Below, piece after piece: positions 8,932-17,573 of a DNA stretch of 64,000 nucleotides. Position 1 is the stretch's first letter. Each line of letters opens with the position of its first letter. The DNA lies in assembly GCF_019204005.1 (NCBI RefSeq), contig NZ_JAGSPA010000003.1, positions 636,169 through 700,168 on the forward strand, given 5' to 3'. Both the position numbers and the translations under genes were made by a program. Below the pieces are notes generated by a model. It made no database searches, was not told the origin of the DNA, and saw only the letters and a program-made list of their open reading frames with translations. Source of the stretch: Pacificimonas pallii. Its GTDB lineage: Bacteria > Pseudomonadota > Alphaproteobacteria > Sphingomonadales > Sphingomonadaceae.

Positions 8932-10602
8932 GATATCAGGCATGCCGCTCGCGATCTTCGCCCAGGCGAAAAACGCGTCCTCATCCATTGGCCTGCCAAT
9001 ACTGAAACCCTGCATGACCTCGCAGCCCATCAGGGTCAGCAGTTCTTGCTGCACCTCGGCCTCGACCCCTTCCGCCACGCTTTCATAGCCAAGTCCCTGG
9101 GCCAGGCTGACGATTGCCTGCACGATGGTCCGTGAACTGCCCGATGCCGAGATGTCACGCACGAGGGACTGGTCGATCTTCACACGATCAATGGGGAGCG
9201 CCTTCAGGCGCGCAAGATTCGAATACCCCGTGCCGAAATCGTCGACGGCAATGCTGATACCCAGGCTGCGGACATAGGCCAGCTTCGGCGCGATGTCGGC
9301 GATATCCTCCATCACGAGCGCCTCGGTGATTTCAAGCTCCAGCTGTTTCGGATCAGCACCCGTCTTTTCCAGCGCATGTTCGACGCTGTCGACAAAGCCG
9401 GGTGCCAGAATCTGGCGCACCGAAACATTTACCGAAAGACGGAAATTCGGTCCAAGCCCCTGCAACTTTCCGATAATGCCCAACGACTCTTCCAAAACCC
9501 AGGTGCCGATCTCGACAATGGTACCGGTCTCTTCCGCCACGTTGATAAATTCGCCCGCGGGGAGCAGGCCGCGTACCGGGTGCTCCCAGCGCAGCAGCGC
9601 TTCGGCAGCGCGGATCTGACCAGTCTTGCAGTCCACCTGCGGCTGCAGGTGGATTATGAACTCGCCGGCGTCGACGGCACCGCGCAGCGCATTTTCCAGC
9701 TCCAGCCGCTCGCGGGCCTGATCGTGCATCGCGGCCTCGAACAGCTGCGCGCGATTCCGGCCCAGCGCCTTGGCACGGTACATGGCCGTATCCGCATTGC
9801 GCATCAGCGTGTCATAGTCATTGCCATCAGCCGGTGCATGACAAATGCCGATGCTGGCCCCGACCGTCAGTCGGTGCTCGCCAATCGTGAAAGGCCGTGT
9901 CAGGGCCTCCAGCACGCGGTCCGCAACCGCCTGTGAAATCTCGATGCCGCCCTTGCCTGGCAGGAAGATTGTGAATTCGTCGCCCGCCAGACGCGCGAAA
10001 ATGGAGTTGCCCTTGCGCAACAGGCCCCGGACCCGCTGCGCAAAAGCCTGCAACAGCTCGTCGCCTATGGAATGGCCCAAACTGTCATTCACCGCCTTGA
10101 ACTGGTCGAGATCGATGAACAGCAGCGCCCCGGCATCATCGTCTTCATAGGGAAGATGTTTACGGACCAATGCGGAAAAGTGCAGCCGGTTGGGAAGGCC
10201 GGTCACGGCATCGGTCAGCGCGGTGCTCTCCATCTCGGAATAGGAATTCCGCATGCGATCAACGGCGCGGTCAATGGATCTTGTCACCTCGGGAAGGACA
10301 ATACGCGTGCCGACGCTGAAATCCGGCAACGCATGATCCCTGCCCGCTTTTTGCACAGTCGTTTCAATTTCTTCGATGGCACGGCTTATCGGGTCCAGCG
10401 CGCGGGCGACCAGTACCTGCGAACAGAGCAGGGCGACGGCGCCCAAAGAGAGGCAGGCCACGAAGAACAGCCACACGGGGATCACGTCGCCGAAAGAGCG
10501 GCTCATAAACGCCGTCAGGCCGACCAGCATCAGGAACAGAAACCCCTGAAGGGCCAGCATTCGAAATTTCAGCCTGCGTGCGAACATCAGATGCAGTGCC
10601 AT
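8896..10602 (-). CDS. Membrane GGDEF-EAL protein (c-di-GMP synthesis/hydrolysis)
   Basis: The 568-residue protein has two N-terminal membrane segments (about residues 14-34 and 43-62), a short linker resembling HAMP, a GGDEF domain (about 125-285) and an EAL domain (about 300-550). The active-site loop of the cyclase reads RLAGDEF, so the first glycine of GGDEF is alanine; AGDEF domains can be active. The EAL domain keeps the signature AEALLRWEHP, the ITEALVMED segment and DDFGTGYSNL, so hydrolysis of c-di-GMP is likely. It probably sets motile or sessile state from the inner membrane. No signal-sensing domain is evident. Confidence 0.93.
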   Translation of the reverse strand: MALHLMFARRLKFRMLALQGFLFLMLVGLTAFMSRSFGDVIPVWLFFVACLSLGAVALLCSQVLVARALDPISRAIEEIETTVQKAGRDHALPDFSVGTRIVLPEVTRSIDRAVDRMRNSYSEMESTALTDAVTGLPNRLHFSALVRKHLPYEDDDAGALLFIDLDQFKAVNDSLGHSIGDELLQAFAQRVRGLLRKGNSIFARLAGDEFTIFLPGKGGIEISQAVADRVLEALTRPFTIGEHRLTVGASIGICHAPADGNDYDTLMRNADTAMYRAKALGRNRAQLFEAAMHDQARERLELENALRGAVDAGEFIIHLQPQVDCKTGQIRAAEALLRWEHPVRGLLPAGEFINVAEETGTIVEIGTWVLEESLGIIGKLQGLGPNFRLSVNVSVRQILAPGFVDSVEHALEKTGADPKQLELEITEALVMEDIADIAPKLAYVRSLGISIAVDDFGTGYSNLARLKALPIDRVKIDQSLVRDISASGSSRTIVQAIVSLAQGLGYESVAEGVEAEVQQELLTLMGCEVMQGFSIGRPMDEDAFFAWAKIASGMPDISMSPQDHHATG

Positions 10603-10714
10603 CCTTTAGGAAACAGGGCATCCGGCAGTGGCGCCCCATAGACCGTTCCTGCCCTGATTAAGGTAAAGAAGTCGTGAGGCTGACGGAAAAAATTGATGCG
10701 GAAGGCGCGCGCGA

Positions 10715-10975
10715 TCAGCTTTCGTAAAACGGCTCGACGACGCCCTTCAGCTTAATCGTCATCGGATTGCCGTTACGATCGCGCGCCTTGCCCGCGGCAA
10801 CCTTTATCCAGCCTTCCGACACGCAATATTCCTCGACATTATGCCGCTCGACACCGTTGAAGCGAATGCCGATACCGCGCTCAAGATGTTCGGGCTCGTA
10901 ATGGTCACTGCCCGGGCTGACCGAAAGGCGGTCGGGCGGCGTATCGGTGATTTCCTTTTTTTCGTCTTCGGACAT
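10715..10975 (-). CDS. DUF3297 family protein
   Basis: The 86-residue soluble protein is a small conserved type found in alpha- and gammaproteobacteria (DUF3297). Recognisable segments are PDRLSVSPGSDHY, RGIGIRFNGVERHNVEEYC and GWIKVAAGKARDRNGNPMTIKLKG. No enzymatic motif is visible and the function is unknown. It lies 15 bp downstream of polA on the same strand, so it may be co-transcribed with it. Confidence 0.85.
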   Translation of the reverse strand: MSEDEKKEITDTPPDRLSVSPGSDHYEPEHLERGIGIRFNGVERHNVEEYCVSEGWIKVAAGKARDRNGNPMTIKLKGVVEPFYES

Positions 10976-10990
10976 GCGTTTTGCTCCTGA

Positions 10991-13783
10991 TCAATGTGCC
11001 TCGCCCCAGGTCTTGCCGGTGCCGATATCCACCACAAGGGGGACATCAAGCTCCAGAACAGGGGCGCAGGCGGTTTCCATGACATTCCTGATGATACGGC
11101 CCGCCGCATCCGCGTCGGCTTCGGGTACCTCGAACACGAGTTCGTCATGCACCTGCAGCAGCATCTGCGCGCTTTCCACCCCCGCCTCGGCGAGCGCGGG
11201 TTCGATGCGCGTCATGGCGCGGCGGATGATGTCCGCGGCGGTGCCCTGAATGGGCGCGTTGATGGCGGCGCGCTCGGCAAAGCCGCGCTCATTCTGGCGG
11301 CTCGATTTAATGTAGGGCGTATGCGTACGGCGGCCGAAGAGCGTTTCCACATACCCCTTCTCGCGCGCTTTCAGCTTCGTCTCGTTCATATACGTCCTGA
11401 TGCCGGGGAAGCGGTCGAAATAGCGGTCGATATAGTCCGCCGCCTCACTGCGATCGATGCCGAGATTGCGGGCGAGGCCAAAGGCGCTGATCCCGTAAAT
11501 AATGCCGAAATTGATGGCCTTGGCCTGACGGCGCACCAGCGGGTCCATGCCCTCAATCGCCACGCCGAACATCTCGCTGGCGGTCAGCGCGTGAATGTCG
11601 ATGCCATCCGCAAACGCCTGCTTCAGCTGCGGAATGTCAGCGATATGCGCGAGCAGGCGCAGCTCGATCTGTGAATAATCGGCCGCCAGCAGCAGATTGC
11701 CGGTTTCCGGTACGAAGGTTTCGCGGATCTTCGCGCCCTCTTCCGTGCGGATCGGGATGTTCTGCAGGTTCGGATCGCTTGAGGACAGGCGGCCCGTCGT
11801 CGTTGCCGCCATCTGAAAATTGGTGTGCACGCGGCCCGTATCGGGATTGATCGCCGCGACCAGCGCATCGGCATAGGTCGATTTCAGCTTTGACAATTGG
11901 CGCCAGTCCACAACCGTCTGCGCGATGCCGACGCCGTCCGCCGCGAGCTTCTCCAGGACATCGGCGTCCGTGGAATAGGCACCGGTCTTGGACGATTTCC
12001 TGCCGCCCTCCAGCCCCATTTCGCCGAACAGGATTTCACCAAGCTGCTTGGGCGAACCGATGTTGAATTCGCGCCCGGCCAGTTCATAGGCGGTCTTCTC
12101 GAATTCCGTCATGCGTTCGGCATAATCGGCACTGAGCCGGGAAAGCGCGGCGCGGTCGACGGAGATGCCGCGCCGTTCCATGCGGGCAAGCACGGGCACG
12201 AGCGGGCGTTCCAGCCGCTCGTAAACGCTCGTCAGCCGCTCACGCCACAGGCGCGGCTTCCACGCCCGGTGCAGGCGGAGCGCAATATCCGCGTCCTCGG
12301 CGGCGTATTCGGTCGCCTTTCGCAGCTCGACCCGATCGAATGTGACGGCCGATTTACCGGTACCCGCAACCTCCTTGAACTTGATGGTCGTATGATCGAA
12401 TTCACGCTTCGCCGCGGGGTCGAGGCCGTGCGCGCCGCCGATATGACTGCCGCCTTCCAGCGCGTAGCCGATCAGCATGGTGTCCTCGATGGGAGCGAGG
12501 TTTATCCCCTCCCGGTTCAAAAGGACGAGCAGGTCATATTTCAGATTATGGCCGATCTTCAGGACCGACGGATCCTCCAGCAGAGGCTTCAGCCTGGCGA
12601 GCGCCGCCGCCTTGTCGAGCTGGTCCACCGATTCCCCCAACAGCCCCTCACCGGATATGTGCGCAAGCGGGATGTAGCAGGCTTTTCCGGGCGCGGTGGC
12701 CATCGAAACGCCAACCAGATCAGCCCGCATGGCGTTGATATCGTTGGTCTCGATATCGAAGCCGACAGTGCCGAGCGCCGCGGCCTCCGCAATCCACCGG
12801 TTGAGCGCATCCATCGTCGTCACGCATTCATAGGCTGACGTATCGAAGGGTTCCTGCACGGCCGGCGACGCGGCCGCTTCGGCCGGCTTTGGTATGCCGG
12901 ACGATTTGACGCCAAGCTTGGCGAGCATGGTCTTGAAGCCATGATGTTCAAGGAAGGCCTGTAGCGGTTCGACAGCAGGTTCGGCGAGCGCAAGCGCATC
13001 GAGCGGCTCGGCCAGCTCCCAGTCACAGTAAAGCTCCACCAGCTTGCGGGAAATCCGGATCTCCTCAGTCGAATTCTGGATATTCTCACGCAGCTTGTTC
13101 TGCTTGATCTTACCGGCATTGGCGATGACACCTTCAGTGTCGCCATATTCCAGAATCAGCTTCGCGGCGGTTTTGGGCCCAACGCCTTTGACGCCTGGAA
13201 TATTATCGACACTGTCGCCCATCAGCGCGAGCAGCTCGCCGATCTTTTCCGGCGGGACGCCGAATTTCTCCTCAACCTCCGCGGGGCCGATGCGCAGGCT
13301 TTTCATCGTGTCGAGCATATCGACATTGGTGCCATCGATCAGCTGCATCAAATCCTTGTCGGACGAGACGATGGTGGTTTTCCACCCGGCCTTTGTCGCG
13401 GCGCGCGCGTAGCAGGCGATGATGTCGTCGGCCTCAATGCCCTCCTGCTCGATACAGGGGACCGAGAAGGCCCGGACGGCATCGCGGATGATCGGAAATT
13501 GCGGTTTCAGATCCTCCGGCGGATCGGGGCGCTGCGCCTTGTAGTCCGCATACATGTCATTGCGGAACGAATGCGACGAATGATCGAGGATCACCGCCAT
13601 GTGCGTCGGTCCGTCGGCATCGTTCAGCTCGTCAATCAGCTTCCAGATCATCGACGTGAAGCCATAGACCGCCCCGGCCGGTTCGCCGTGCCTGTTGGTG
13701 AGCGGCGGCAGACGGTGATAGGCCCGGAAGATGTAGCCGGAGCCATCGACGAGATAGAGGTGATTCTGCTTTTTTGCGGACAT
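10991..13783 (-). CDS. polA: DNA polymerase I
   Basis: DNA polymerase I fills repair gaps and removes RNA primers. The 930-residue protein carries all three domains: a 5'-3' exonuclease at about residues 1-290 (DGSGYIFRAYH, EADDIIACYAR, GDSVDNIPGVKGVGPKTA), a 3'-5' proofreading domain with an intact Exo I acidic pair (FDIETND, near residue 345), and the polymerase from about 520 with motif A DYSQIELRLLAHI, the O-helix RRQAKAINFGIIYG and motif C VHDELVFEV. Proofreading residues appear present, unlike in some polymerases. It precedes the DUF3297 gene. Confidence 0.98.
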   Translation of the reverse strand: MSAKKQNHLYLVDGSGYIFRAYHRLPPLTNRHGEPAGAVYGFTSMIWKLIDELNDADGPTHMAVILDHSSHSFRNDMYADYKAQRPDPPEDLKPQFPIIRDAVRAFSVPCIEQEGIEADDIIACYARAATKAGWKTTIVSSDKDLMQLIDGTNVDMLDTMKSLRIGPAEVEEKFGVPPEKIGELLALMGDSVDNIPGVKGVGPKTAAKLILEYGDTEGVIANAGKIKQNKLRENIQNSTEEIRISRKLVELYCDWELAEPLDALALAEPAVEPLQAFLEHHGFKTMLAKLGVKSSGIPKPAEAAASPAVQEPFDTSAYECVTTMDALNRWIAEAAALGTVGFDIETNDINAMRADLVGVSMATAPGKACYIPLAHISGEGLLGESVDQLDKAAALARLKPLLEDPSVLKIGHNLKYDLLVLLNREGINLAPIEDTMLIGYALEGGSHIGGAHGLDPAAKREFDHTTIKFKEVAGTGKSAVTFDRVELRKATEYAAEDADIALRLHRAWKPRLWRERLTSVYERLERPLVPVLARMERRGISVDRAALSRLSADYAERMTEFEKTAYELAGREFNIGSPKQLGEILFGEMGLEGGRKSSKTGAYSTDADVLEKLAADGVGIAQTVVDWRQLSKLKSTYADALVAAINPDTGRVHTNFQMAATTTGRLSSSDPNLQNIPIRTEEGAKIRETFVPETGNLLLAADYSQIELRLLAHIADIPQLKQAFADGIDIHALTASEMFGVAIEGMDPLVRRQAKAINFGIIYGISAFGLARNLGIDRSEAADYIDRYFDRFPGIRTYMNETKLKAREKGYVETLFGRRTHTPYIKSSRQNERGFAERAAINAPIQGTAADIIRRAMTRIEPALAEAGVESAQMLLQVHDELVFEVPEADADAAGRIIRNVMETACAPVLELDVPLVVDIGTGKTWGEAH

Positions 13784-13856
13784 GCCGATGTCCTAGCGGG
13801 GCACGGCCCGCGACCCAAGGGAAGAGTGACAACCTGCCAAGGCCATGCACCGCATC

Positions 13857-13889
13857 GGATGGTCCCGAGCCCCGTATCGGGACCCATCC
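13857..13889. repeat. Hairpin, GGATGGTCCCGA with bulged complement
   Basis: GGATGGTCCCGA (13857-13868) and TCGGGACCCATCC (13877-13889) pair over 12 bases with one bulged C around an 8-base loop. No T-run follows on either strand, so it looks more like a palindromic repeat than a terminator. Confidence 0.6.
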
Positions 13890-13910
13890 GGGTTTGCAGG
13901 AACATGAGCG

Positions 13911-13936
13911 CGTCCTTCGACTGCGTTCAGGATGAC
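13911..13936. repeat. Family B palindromic repeat, single arm
   Basis: The sequence from CGTCCTTCGACTGCGTTCAG through GATGAC matches the outer arms of the composite repeat at 50324-50502 apart from one base. It is one of several scattered copies in intergenic DNA of this window. Confidence 0.75.
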
Positions 13937-14312
13937 CCGGTTTTGTGAGCGCACCCGCGAATATGTTCGCTTCGCCTGGGTTGCTGAAGTTGGCGAAGGT
14001 GACACGCTTTTGGGTATCGGTGTGACGTTCGCCGTTGATTTCCATGAGAAAGAGCGCGGGGCACGGAGCTGTGCGCGGCAAGTATTTCTGATCTGTGCGG
14101 GTGTAGGAAAGTGGTTTCGGTACCGCGCTGGAATGGCGGACGAAATGCCGTTCAACCAGCGAGTCGCCGTCCCGCGGGCGGGCGATGCGCGAAGTTGCCA
14201 GTGTGGGCGGCGGATGGTGCCATCAGGGCACGCGGAAGGTGCCGCGTAGCGGTCCTATGTTCGCGCCAAGCGGACGGGAATTCGAAATGCGGATGCGCAA
14301 TATGCACACCCC

Positions 14313-14340
14313 ATCATCCCGAGCGAAATCGAGGGATGAT
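14313..14340. repeat. Palindromic repeat downstream of pckA
   Basis: ATCATCCC and GGGATGAT form a perfect 8-bp stem with a 12-base loop (GAGCGAAATCGA). The whole unit resembles family B with altered ends. It lies 33-60 bp beyond the pckA stop, so it could also help end or protect the pckA transcript, though there is no T-run. Confidence 0.6.
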
Positions 14341-14372
14341 CAAACAAGGATATTGCAGAATCTTCGTACCCG

Positions 14373-15977
14373 CTACGCCGCCTTTGGCGCGGCGTTGCGG
14401 ACGCCTGAGTCCACATGGTCTTCGAACTGCGTGAAGTTCTTGATGAACAGGCCGACGAGGTGCGCGGCCTTTTCGTCATAGGCGGCCTTGTCGGACCAGG
14501 TCGAGCGCGGGTCGAGAATGCCGTCGTCGACACCGGGGACCGAGACCGGCACCTGGAAGCCGAAGTTCGGATCGGTGCGGAATTCCGCATCCTTCAGGCT
14601 GCCGTCGAGCGCGGCGTTCAGCAAGGCGCGCGTTGCCTTGATCGGCATGCGGTTGCCGGTGCCGTACTGGCCGCCGGTCCAGCCGGTATTGACCAGCCAG
14701 CAGTCAACGCCGCCTTCGGCGATGCGCTTCTTGAGAAGGTTGCCATAGACGCTGGGATGGCGCGGCATGAACGGCGCGCCGAAGCAGGTCGAGAAGGTGG
14801 CCTGCGGTTCGGTCACGCCGATTTCCGTGCCCGCAACCTTGGCGGTGTAGCCCGACAGGAAGTGGTACATGGCCTGATCGGGTGTCAGCTTCGCGATCGG
14901 AGGCAGCACGCCGAACGCATCCGCCGTCAGCATGATGACATTGGAGGGCGGCGGGCCGAGGTTCTTCTCGCTGGTATTGGGAATGAAGTGGATCGGATAG
15001 GCGCCGCGGGTATTCTCCGCGAGACTATTGTCGAACAGGTCGAGTTCCCGCGTCTGTTCGTCCATCACGACATTTTCGAGCACGGTGCCGAATTTCCGCG
15101 TGGTCGCGTAGATTTCCGGCTCGGCCTCCGCATCGAGGTTGATCATCTTGGCGTAGCAGCCGCCTTCGAAATTGAAGACCGCGGTATCGGACCAGCCATG
15201 TTCGTCATCGCCGATCAGCGTGCGGCTGGCATCGGCGGAAAGCGTGGTCTTGCCCGTACCGGACAGGCCAAAGAACACGGCCGATTTGCCGTCATCGCCG
15301 ATATTGGCGCTGCAGTGCATCGGCATGATGCCCTGTGCCGGCAGGCGGTAGTTGAGGAGGCCGAAGACCGACTTCTTCATTTCGCCGGCATAGCGCGTGC
15401 CGCCGATCAGGATCAGTTTTTCCGTAAAGTTGACCGCGACAACCACCTCGCTGCGCGTGCCGTGACGTTCAGGGTCCGCCGTGAACGTCGGCAGGTCGAT
15501 AATCGTGAATTCCGGTACGAAATCGGTCAGTTCCTCGCGCTCCGGACGGCAGAGCAGCGTACGGATAAAGAGATTATGCCACGCCATTTCATTAATGACA
15601 CGAACCTTGACGCGGTGTTCCGGCTGTGACCCGCCATAGAGGTCCTGCACAAACAGCGTGTCCTTCCTGGCAAGCTCTGCCATGAAGTCCGCCTTCAACG
15701 CCGCGAAATGCGCCGGGTCCATCGGCTTGTTGCCGTCGTTGAACCAGACATTGCCGTCGGTTTCGGAATCCTTCACGGTGAACTTGTCCTTGGCGGAACG
15801 CCCCGTACGATCGCCGGTTTCGACAACAAGCGCGCCGTGGCGCGACAGCCGCCCTTCCCCGCGCGCAACCGATGTTTCCACCAGCGCGGCCGTCATCAGG
15901 TTCCAGTGCAGTTCCGCACCGGTGCTAACGCCCTGCTTCGTGAGGTCGAATGCCGGTATAATGTGGTCCGCAGCCAT
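14373..15977 (-). CDS. pckA: Phosphoenolpyruvate carboxykinase (ATP)
   Basis: PckA turns oxaloacetate and ATP into phosphoenolpyruvate and CO2, the first step of gluconeogenesis from organic acids. The 534-residue protein has the ATP-type kinase signature [26 protein letters not shown] at about residues 232-257, plus [11 protein letters not shown] and the substrate-loop [16 protein letters not shown]. Length is normal. The ATG at 15977 follows AAGGAG with nine bases spacing; the frame extends upstream without family-like sequence. The neighbouring ChvG-ChvI genes are known in Agrobacterium to control pckA, and the gene order is conserved, so regulation by ChvI is plausible. Confidence 0.97.
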   Translation of the reverse strand: MAADHIIPAFDLTKQGVSTGAELHWNLMTAALVETSVARGEGRLSRHGALVVETGDRTGRSAKDKFTVKDSETDGNVWFNDGNKPMDPAHFAALKADFMAELARKDTLFVQDLYGGSQPEHRVKVRVINEMAWHNLFIRTLLCRPEREELTDFVPEFTIIDLPTFTADPERHGTRSEVVVAVNFTEKLILIGGTRYAGEMKKSVFGLLNYRLPAQGIMPMHCSANIGDDGKSAVFFGLSGTGKTTLSADASRTLIGDDEHGWSDTAVFNFEGGCYAKMINLDAEAEPEIYATTRKFGTVLENVVMDEQTRELDLFDNSLAENTRGAYPIHFIPNTSEKNLGPPPSNVIMLTADAFGVLPPIAKLTPDQAMYHFLSGYTAKVAGTEIGVTEPQATFSTCFGAPFMPRHPSVYGNLLKKRIAEGGVDCWLVNTGWTGGQYGTGNRMPIKATRALLNAALDGSLKDAEFRTDPNFGFQVPVSVPGVDDGILDPRSTWSDKAAYDEKAAHLVGLFIKNFTQFEDHVDSGVRNAAPKAA

Positions 15978-16153
15978 GGGGGCTGTCTCCTTATCGTCGT
16001 GTGAAAAAGCGAGGGTCCGGCATCGCGTCGCCAGACCCCGCATCTGAAACATGCCATTCAATACACTGAAAAAGTTCGCGCCGTCAAAAGAGGCAGGGTT
16101 AACCTGTCCTTTGGCCCTTATGACAATGATGTCAGGCCAGCCTTGTCATGACC

Positions 16154-16756
16154 TTAGCCGGTTTGCGCACTTTCAATCGCCTCCACGACCGCCTCGACGA
16201 GGACGTCGGCGGGCGCCGGCTTCTTCAGCACGCGGTGATTCGGAAATTGTGTCGAGAGCAGGTCCTGATCCGCAAAACCGGTGTGAAAGACGAAGGGCAC
16301 GCCCTGGTCCGCAAGCTCGCGGGCGAGCGGCCGTACGTCCTTGCCGCCGACATCGAGGTCGAGAACGATGACGTCCGGTCCAAAATCGCCAGCGACGACC
16401 GCGCGGCAGGCGGCGATGCCATTGCAAAGGCGGACCTGATCGGCACCGGCGTCCAGGAGGATCACGCGAAGGGCCATGCCGGGATAGACTTCGTCCTCCA
16501 GTACGATGACGCGCCTGCCCTTCAGCGCGTCCTCGTCGGGCGCCGCGCCGGAACTGCGGTCGATATCCTTGCCATCGAGGAGGTCGGCGATGCGGTTGAC
16601 GAACGCGAGCGCGGCGCGGCGGCTGCCCTCGGGCGGCAACGGGACAGCGATTTCCTGAATGTGGCGCACGGCCTTTTCAAGCAGGCGTTCAAGTCCGTCG
16701 GCCTTCGCCTCGCTATTGCCGAGCTGATGCCTAAGCAGGTCTTCATGTTCAGTCAT
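16154..16756 (-). CDS. Receiver-domain protein of unknown output
   Basis: The 200-residue protein has a helical N-terminal part (about residues 1-75) with no recognised domain, then a CheY-like receiver domain at about 80-195. The receiver keeps the acidic pocket (VLEDEVYP), a phosphoacceptor aspartate in VIVLDLDVGG, and the conserved lysine in VLKKPAP. No DNA-binding domain follows, so signalling must go by protein contact or phosphate transfer. It lies between pckA and chvI, divergent from chvI, and might be a side-partner of that system. The start at 16756 was chosen because upstream sequence overlaps the chvI promoter region and lacks similarity. Confidence 0.8.
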   Translation of the reverse strand: MTEHEDLLRHQLGNSEAKADGLERLLEKAVRHIQEIAVPLPPEGSRRAALAFVNRIADLLDGKDIDRSSGAAPDEDALKGRRVIVLEDEVYPGMALRVILLDAGADQVRLCNGIAACRAVVAGDFGPDVIVLDLDVGGKDVRPLARELADQGVPFVFHTGFADQDLLSTQFPNHRVLKKPAPADVLVEAVVEAIESAQTG

Positions 16757-16847
16757 ATGCGCCCCCTTAAGCCAAAGTCGTGAACAGAGCGCTACAGGAT
16801 ATTTCAGGGTCGTGACGAATGTATGCATATAGGTTAGAGACGCAGCC

Positions 16848-17570
16848 ATGTCCGCCACCATCGCGCTGGTCGATGACGACCGCAACATCCTGACATCCGT
16901 GTCCATCGCGCTCCAGGCCGAGGGGTTCATCGTCCGCGTCTATTCCGACCCGGTCGCCGCGCTGAAGGCACTGGTGGAGAATCCGCCCGACCTTGCCGTG
17001 CTGGACGTGAAGATGCCGCGCATGGACGGAATCGAACTGCTGCAAAAGCTGCGTGAGAAGAGCCCGGTGCCGGTTATCTTCCTGACGTCGAAGGATACCG
17101 AGATCGACGAGGCGCTCGGCCTGCGCATGGGCGCGGACGACTATGTCGGCAAGCCGTTTTCGCAGCGCCTGCTGATCGAGCGTATCCGCGCCGTGCTGCG
17201 CCGCGCCGCGCGCCGCGCGGAGCCCGAGGATGACGATACCGAAGCGGACGCCGAACGCATTCTGGAACGCGGGCGGCTGTCGATGGACACGGGCCGTCAC
17301 AGGGTGCGCTGGGACGGCAAGGACGTGTCGCTGACGGTCAGCGAATTCCTGATCCTGCAAACCCTGGCGGAGCGGCCCGGTTTCGTGAAATCGCGCGACC
17401 AGCTGATGAATGCCGCATATCAGGACGATGTCTATGTCGATGACCGTACGATCGACAGCCACATAAAGCGCCTGAGAAAGAAGTTCCGCGTGGTCGATGA
17501 CGCGTTTGAATCCATAGAGACGCTGTACGGCGTCGGCTACCGGTTCAACGAGGACGCCGCGGGCGAATAG
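16848..17570 (+). CDS. chvI: ChvI-type response regulator (OmpR family)
   Basis: The 240-residue protein has a receiver domain at about residues 3-120 with acidic residues VDDDRN, phosphoacceptor aspartate in [13 protein letters not shown] and conserved lysine in YVGKPFS, followed by an OmpR-type winged helix ([44 protein letters not shown]). It is the partner of the sensor kinase 3 bp downstream. In rhizobia and Agrobacterium ChvI responds to acidic or envelope-stress conditions and controls envelope, motility and pckA genes. The conserved run of pckA, chvI, chvG, hprK, rapZ and PTS genes makes the assignment firm. Confidence 0.95.
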   Translation: MSATIALVDDDRNILTSVSIALQAEGFIVRVYSDPVAALKALVENPPDLAVLDVKMPRMDGIELLQKLREKSPVPVIFLTSKDTEIDEALGLRMGADDYVGKPFSQRLLIERIRAVLRRAARRAEPEDDDTEADAERILERGRLSMDTGRHRVRWDGKDVSLTVSEFLILQTLAERPGFVKSRDQLMNAAYQDDVYVDDRTIDSHIKRLRKKFRVVDDAFESIETLYGVGYRFNEDAAGE

Positions 17571-17573
17571 GCC

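Larger units (their letters stand above)
13784..14372. other. 589-bp intergenic region rich in palindromic repeats
   Basis: The region between the start of polA and the end of pckA has no convincing gene. It holds a GC-rich hairpin (13857-13889), a copy of the TCCTTCGACTGCG..CAGGATGA repeat (about 13911-13934) and a diverged palindromic copy (14313-14340). The open frames that cross it translate the repeats into strings such as HPERSRR, a sign of repeat DNA and not of protein. Positions 13941-14312 show nothing recognisable; the polA promoter must lie here. Confidence 0.7.

Noticed and set aside
13632..14081. 149-codon frame upstream of polA
   Set aside because: Its translation contains GHPERSRR, the typical product of the family B repeat, and it overlaps polA on the same strand without any family-like sequence.
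14100..14312. Search for a tRNA or small RNA in the pckA-polA gap
   Set aside because: No T-arm sequence, cloverleaf pairing or stress-type promoter was found.
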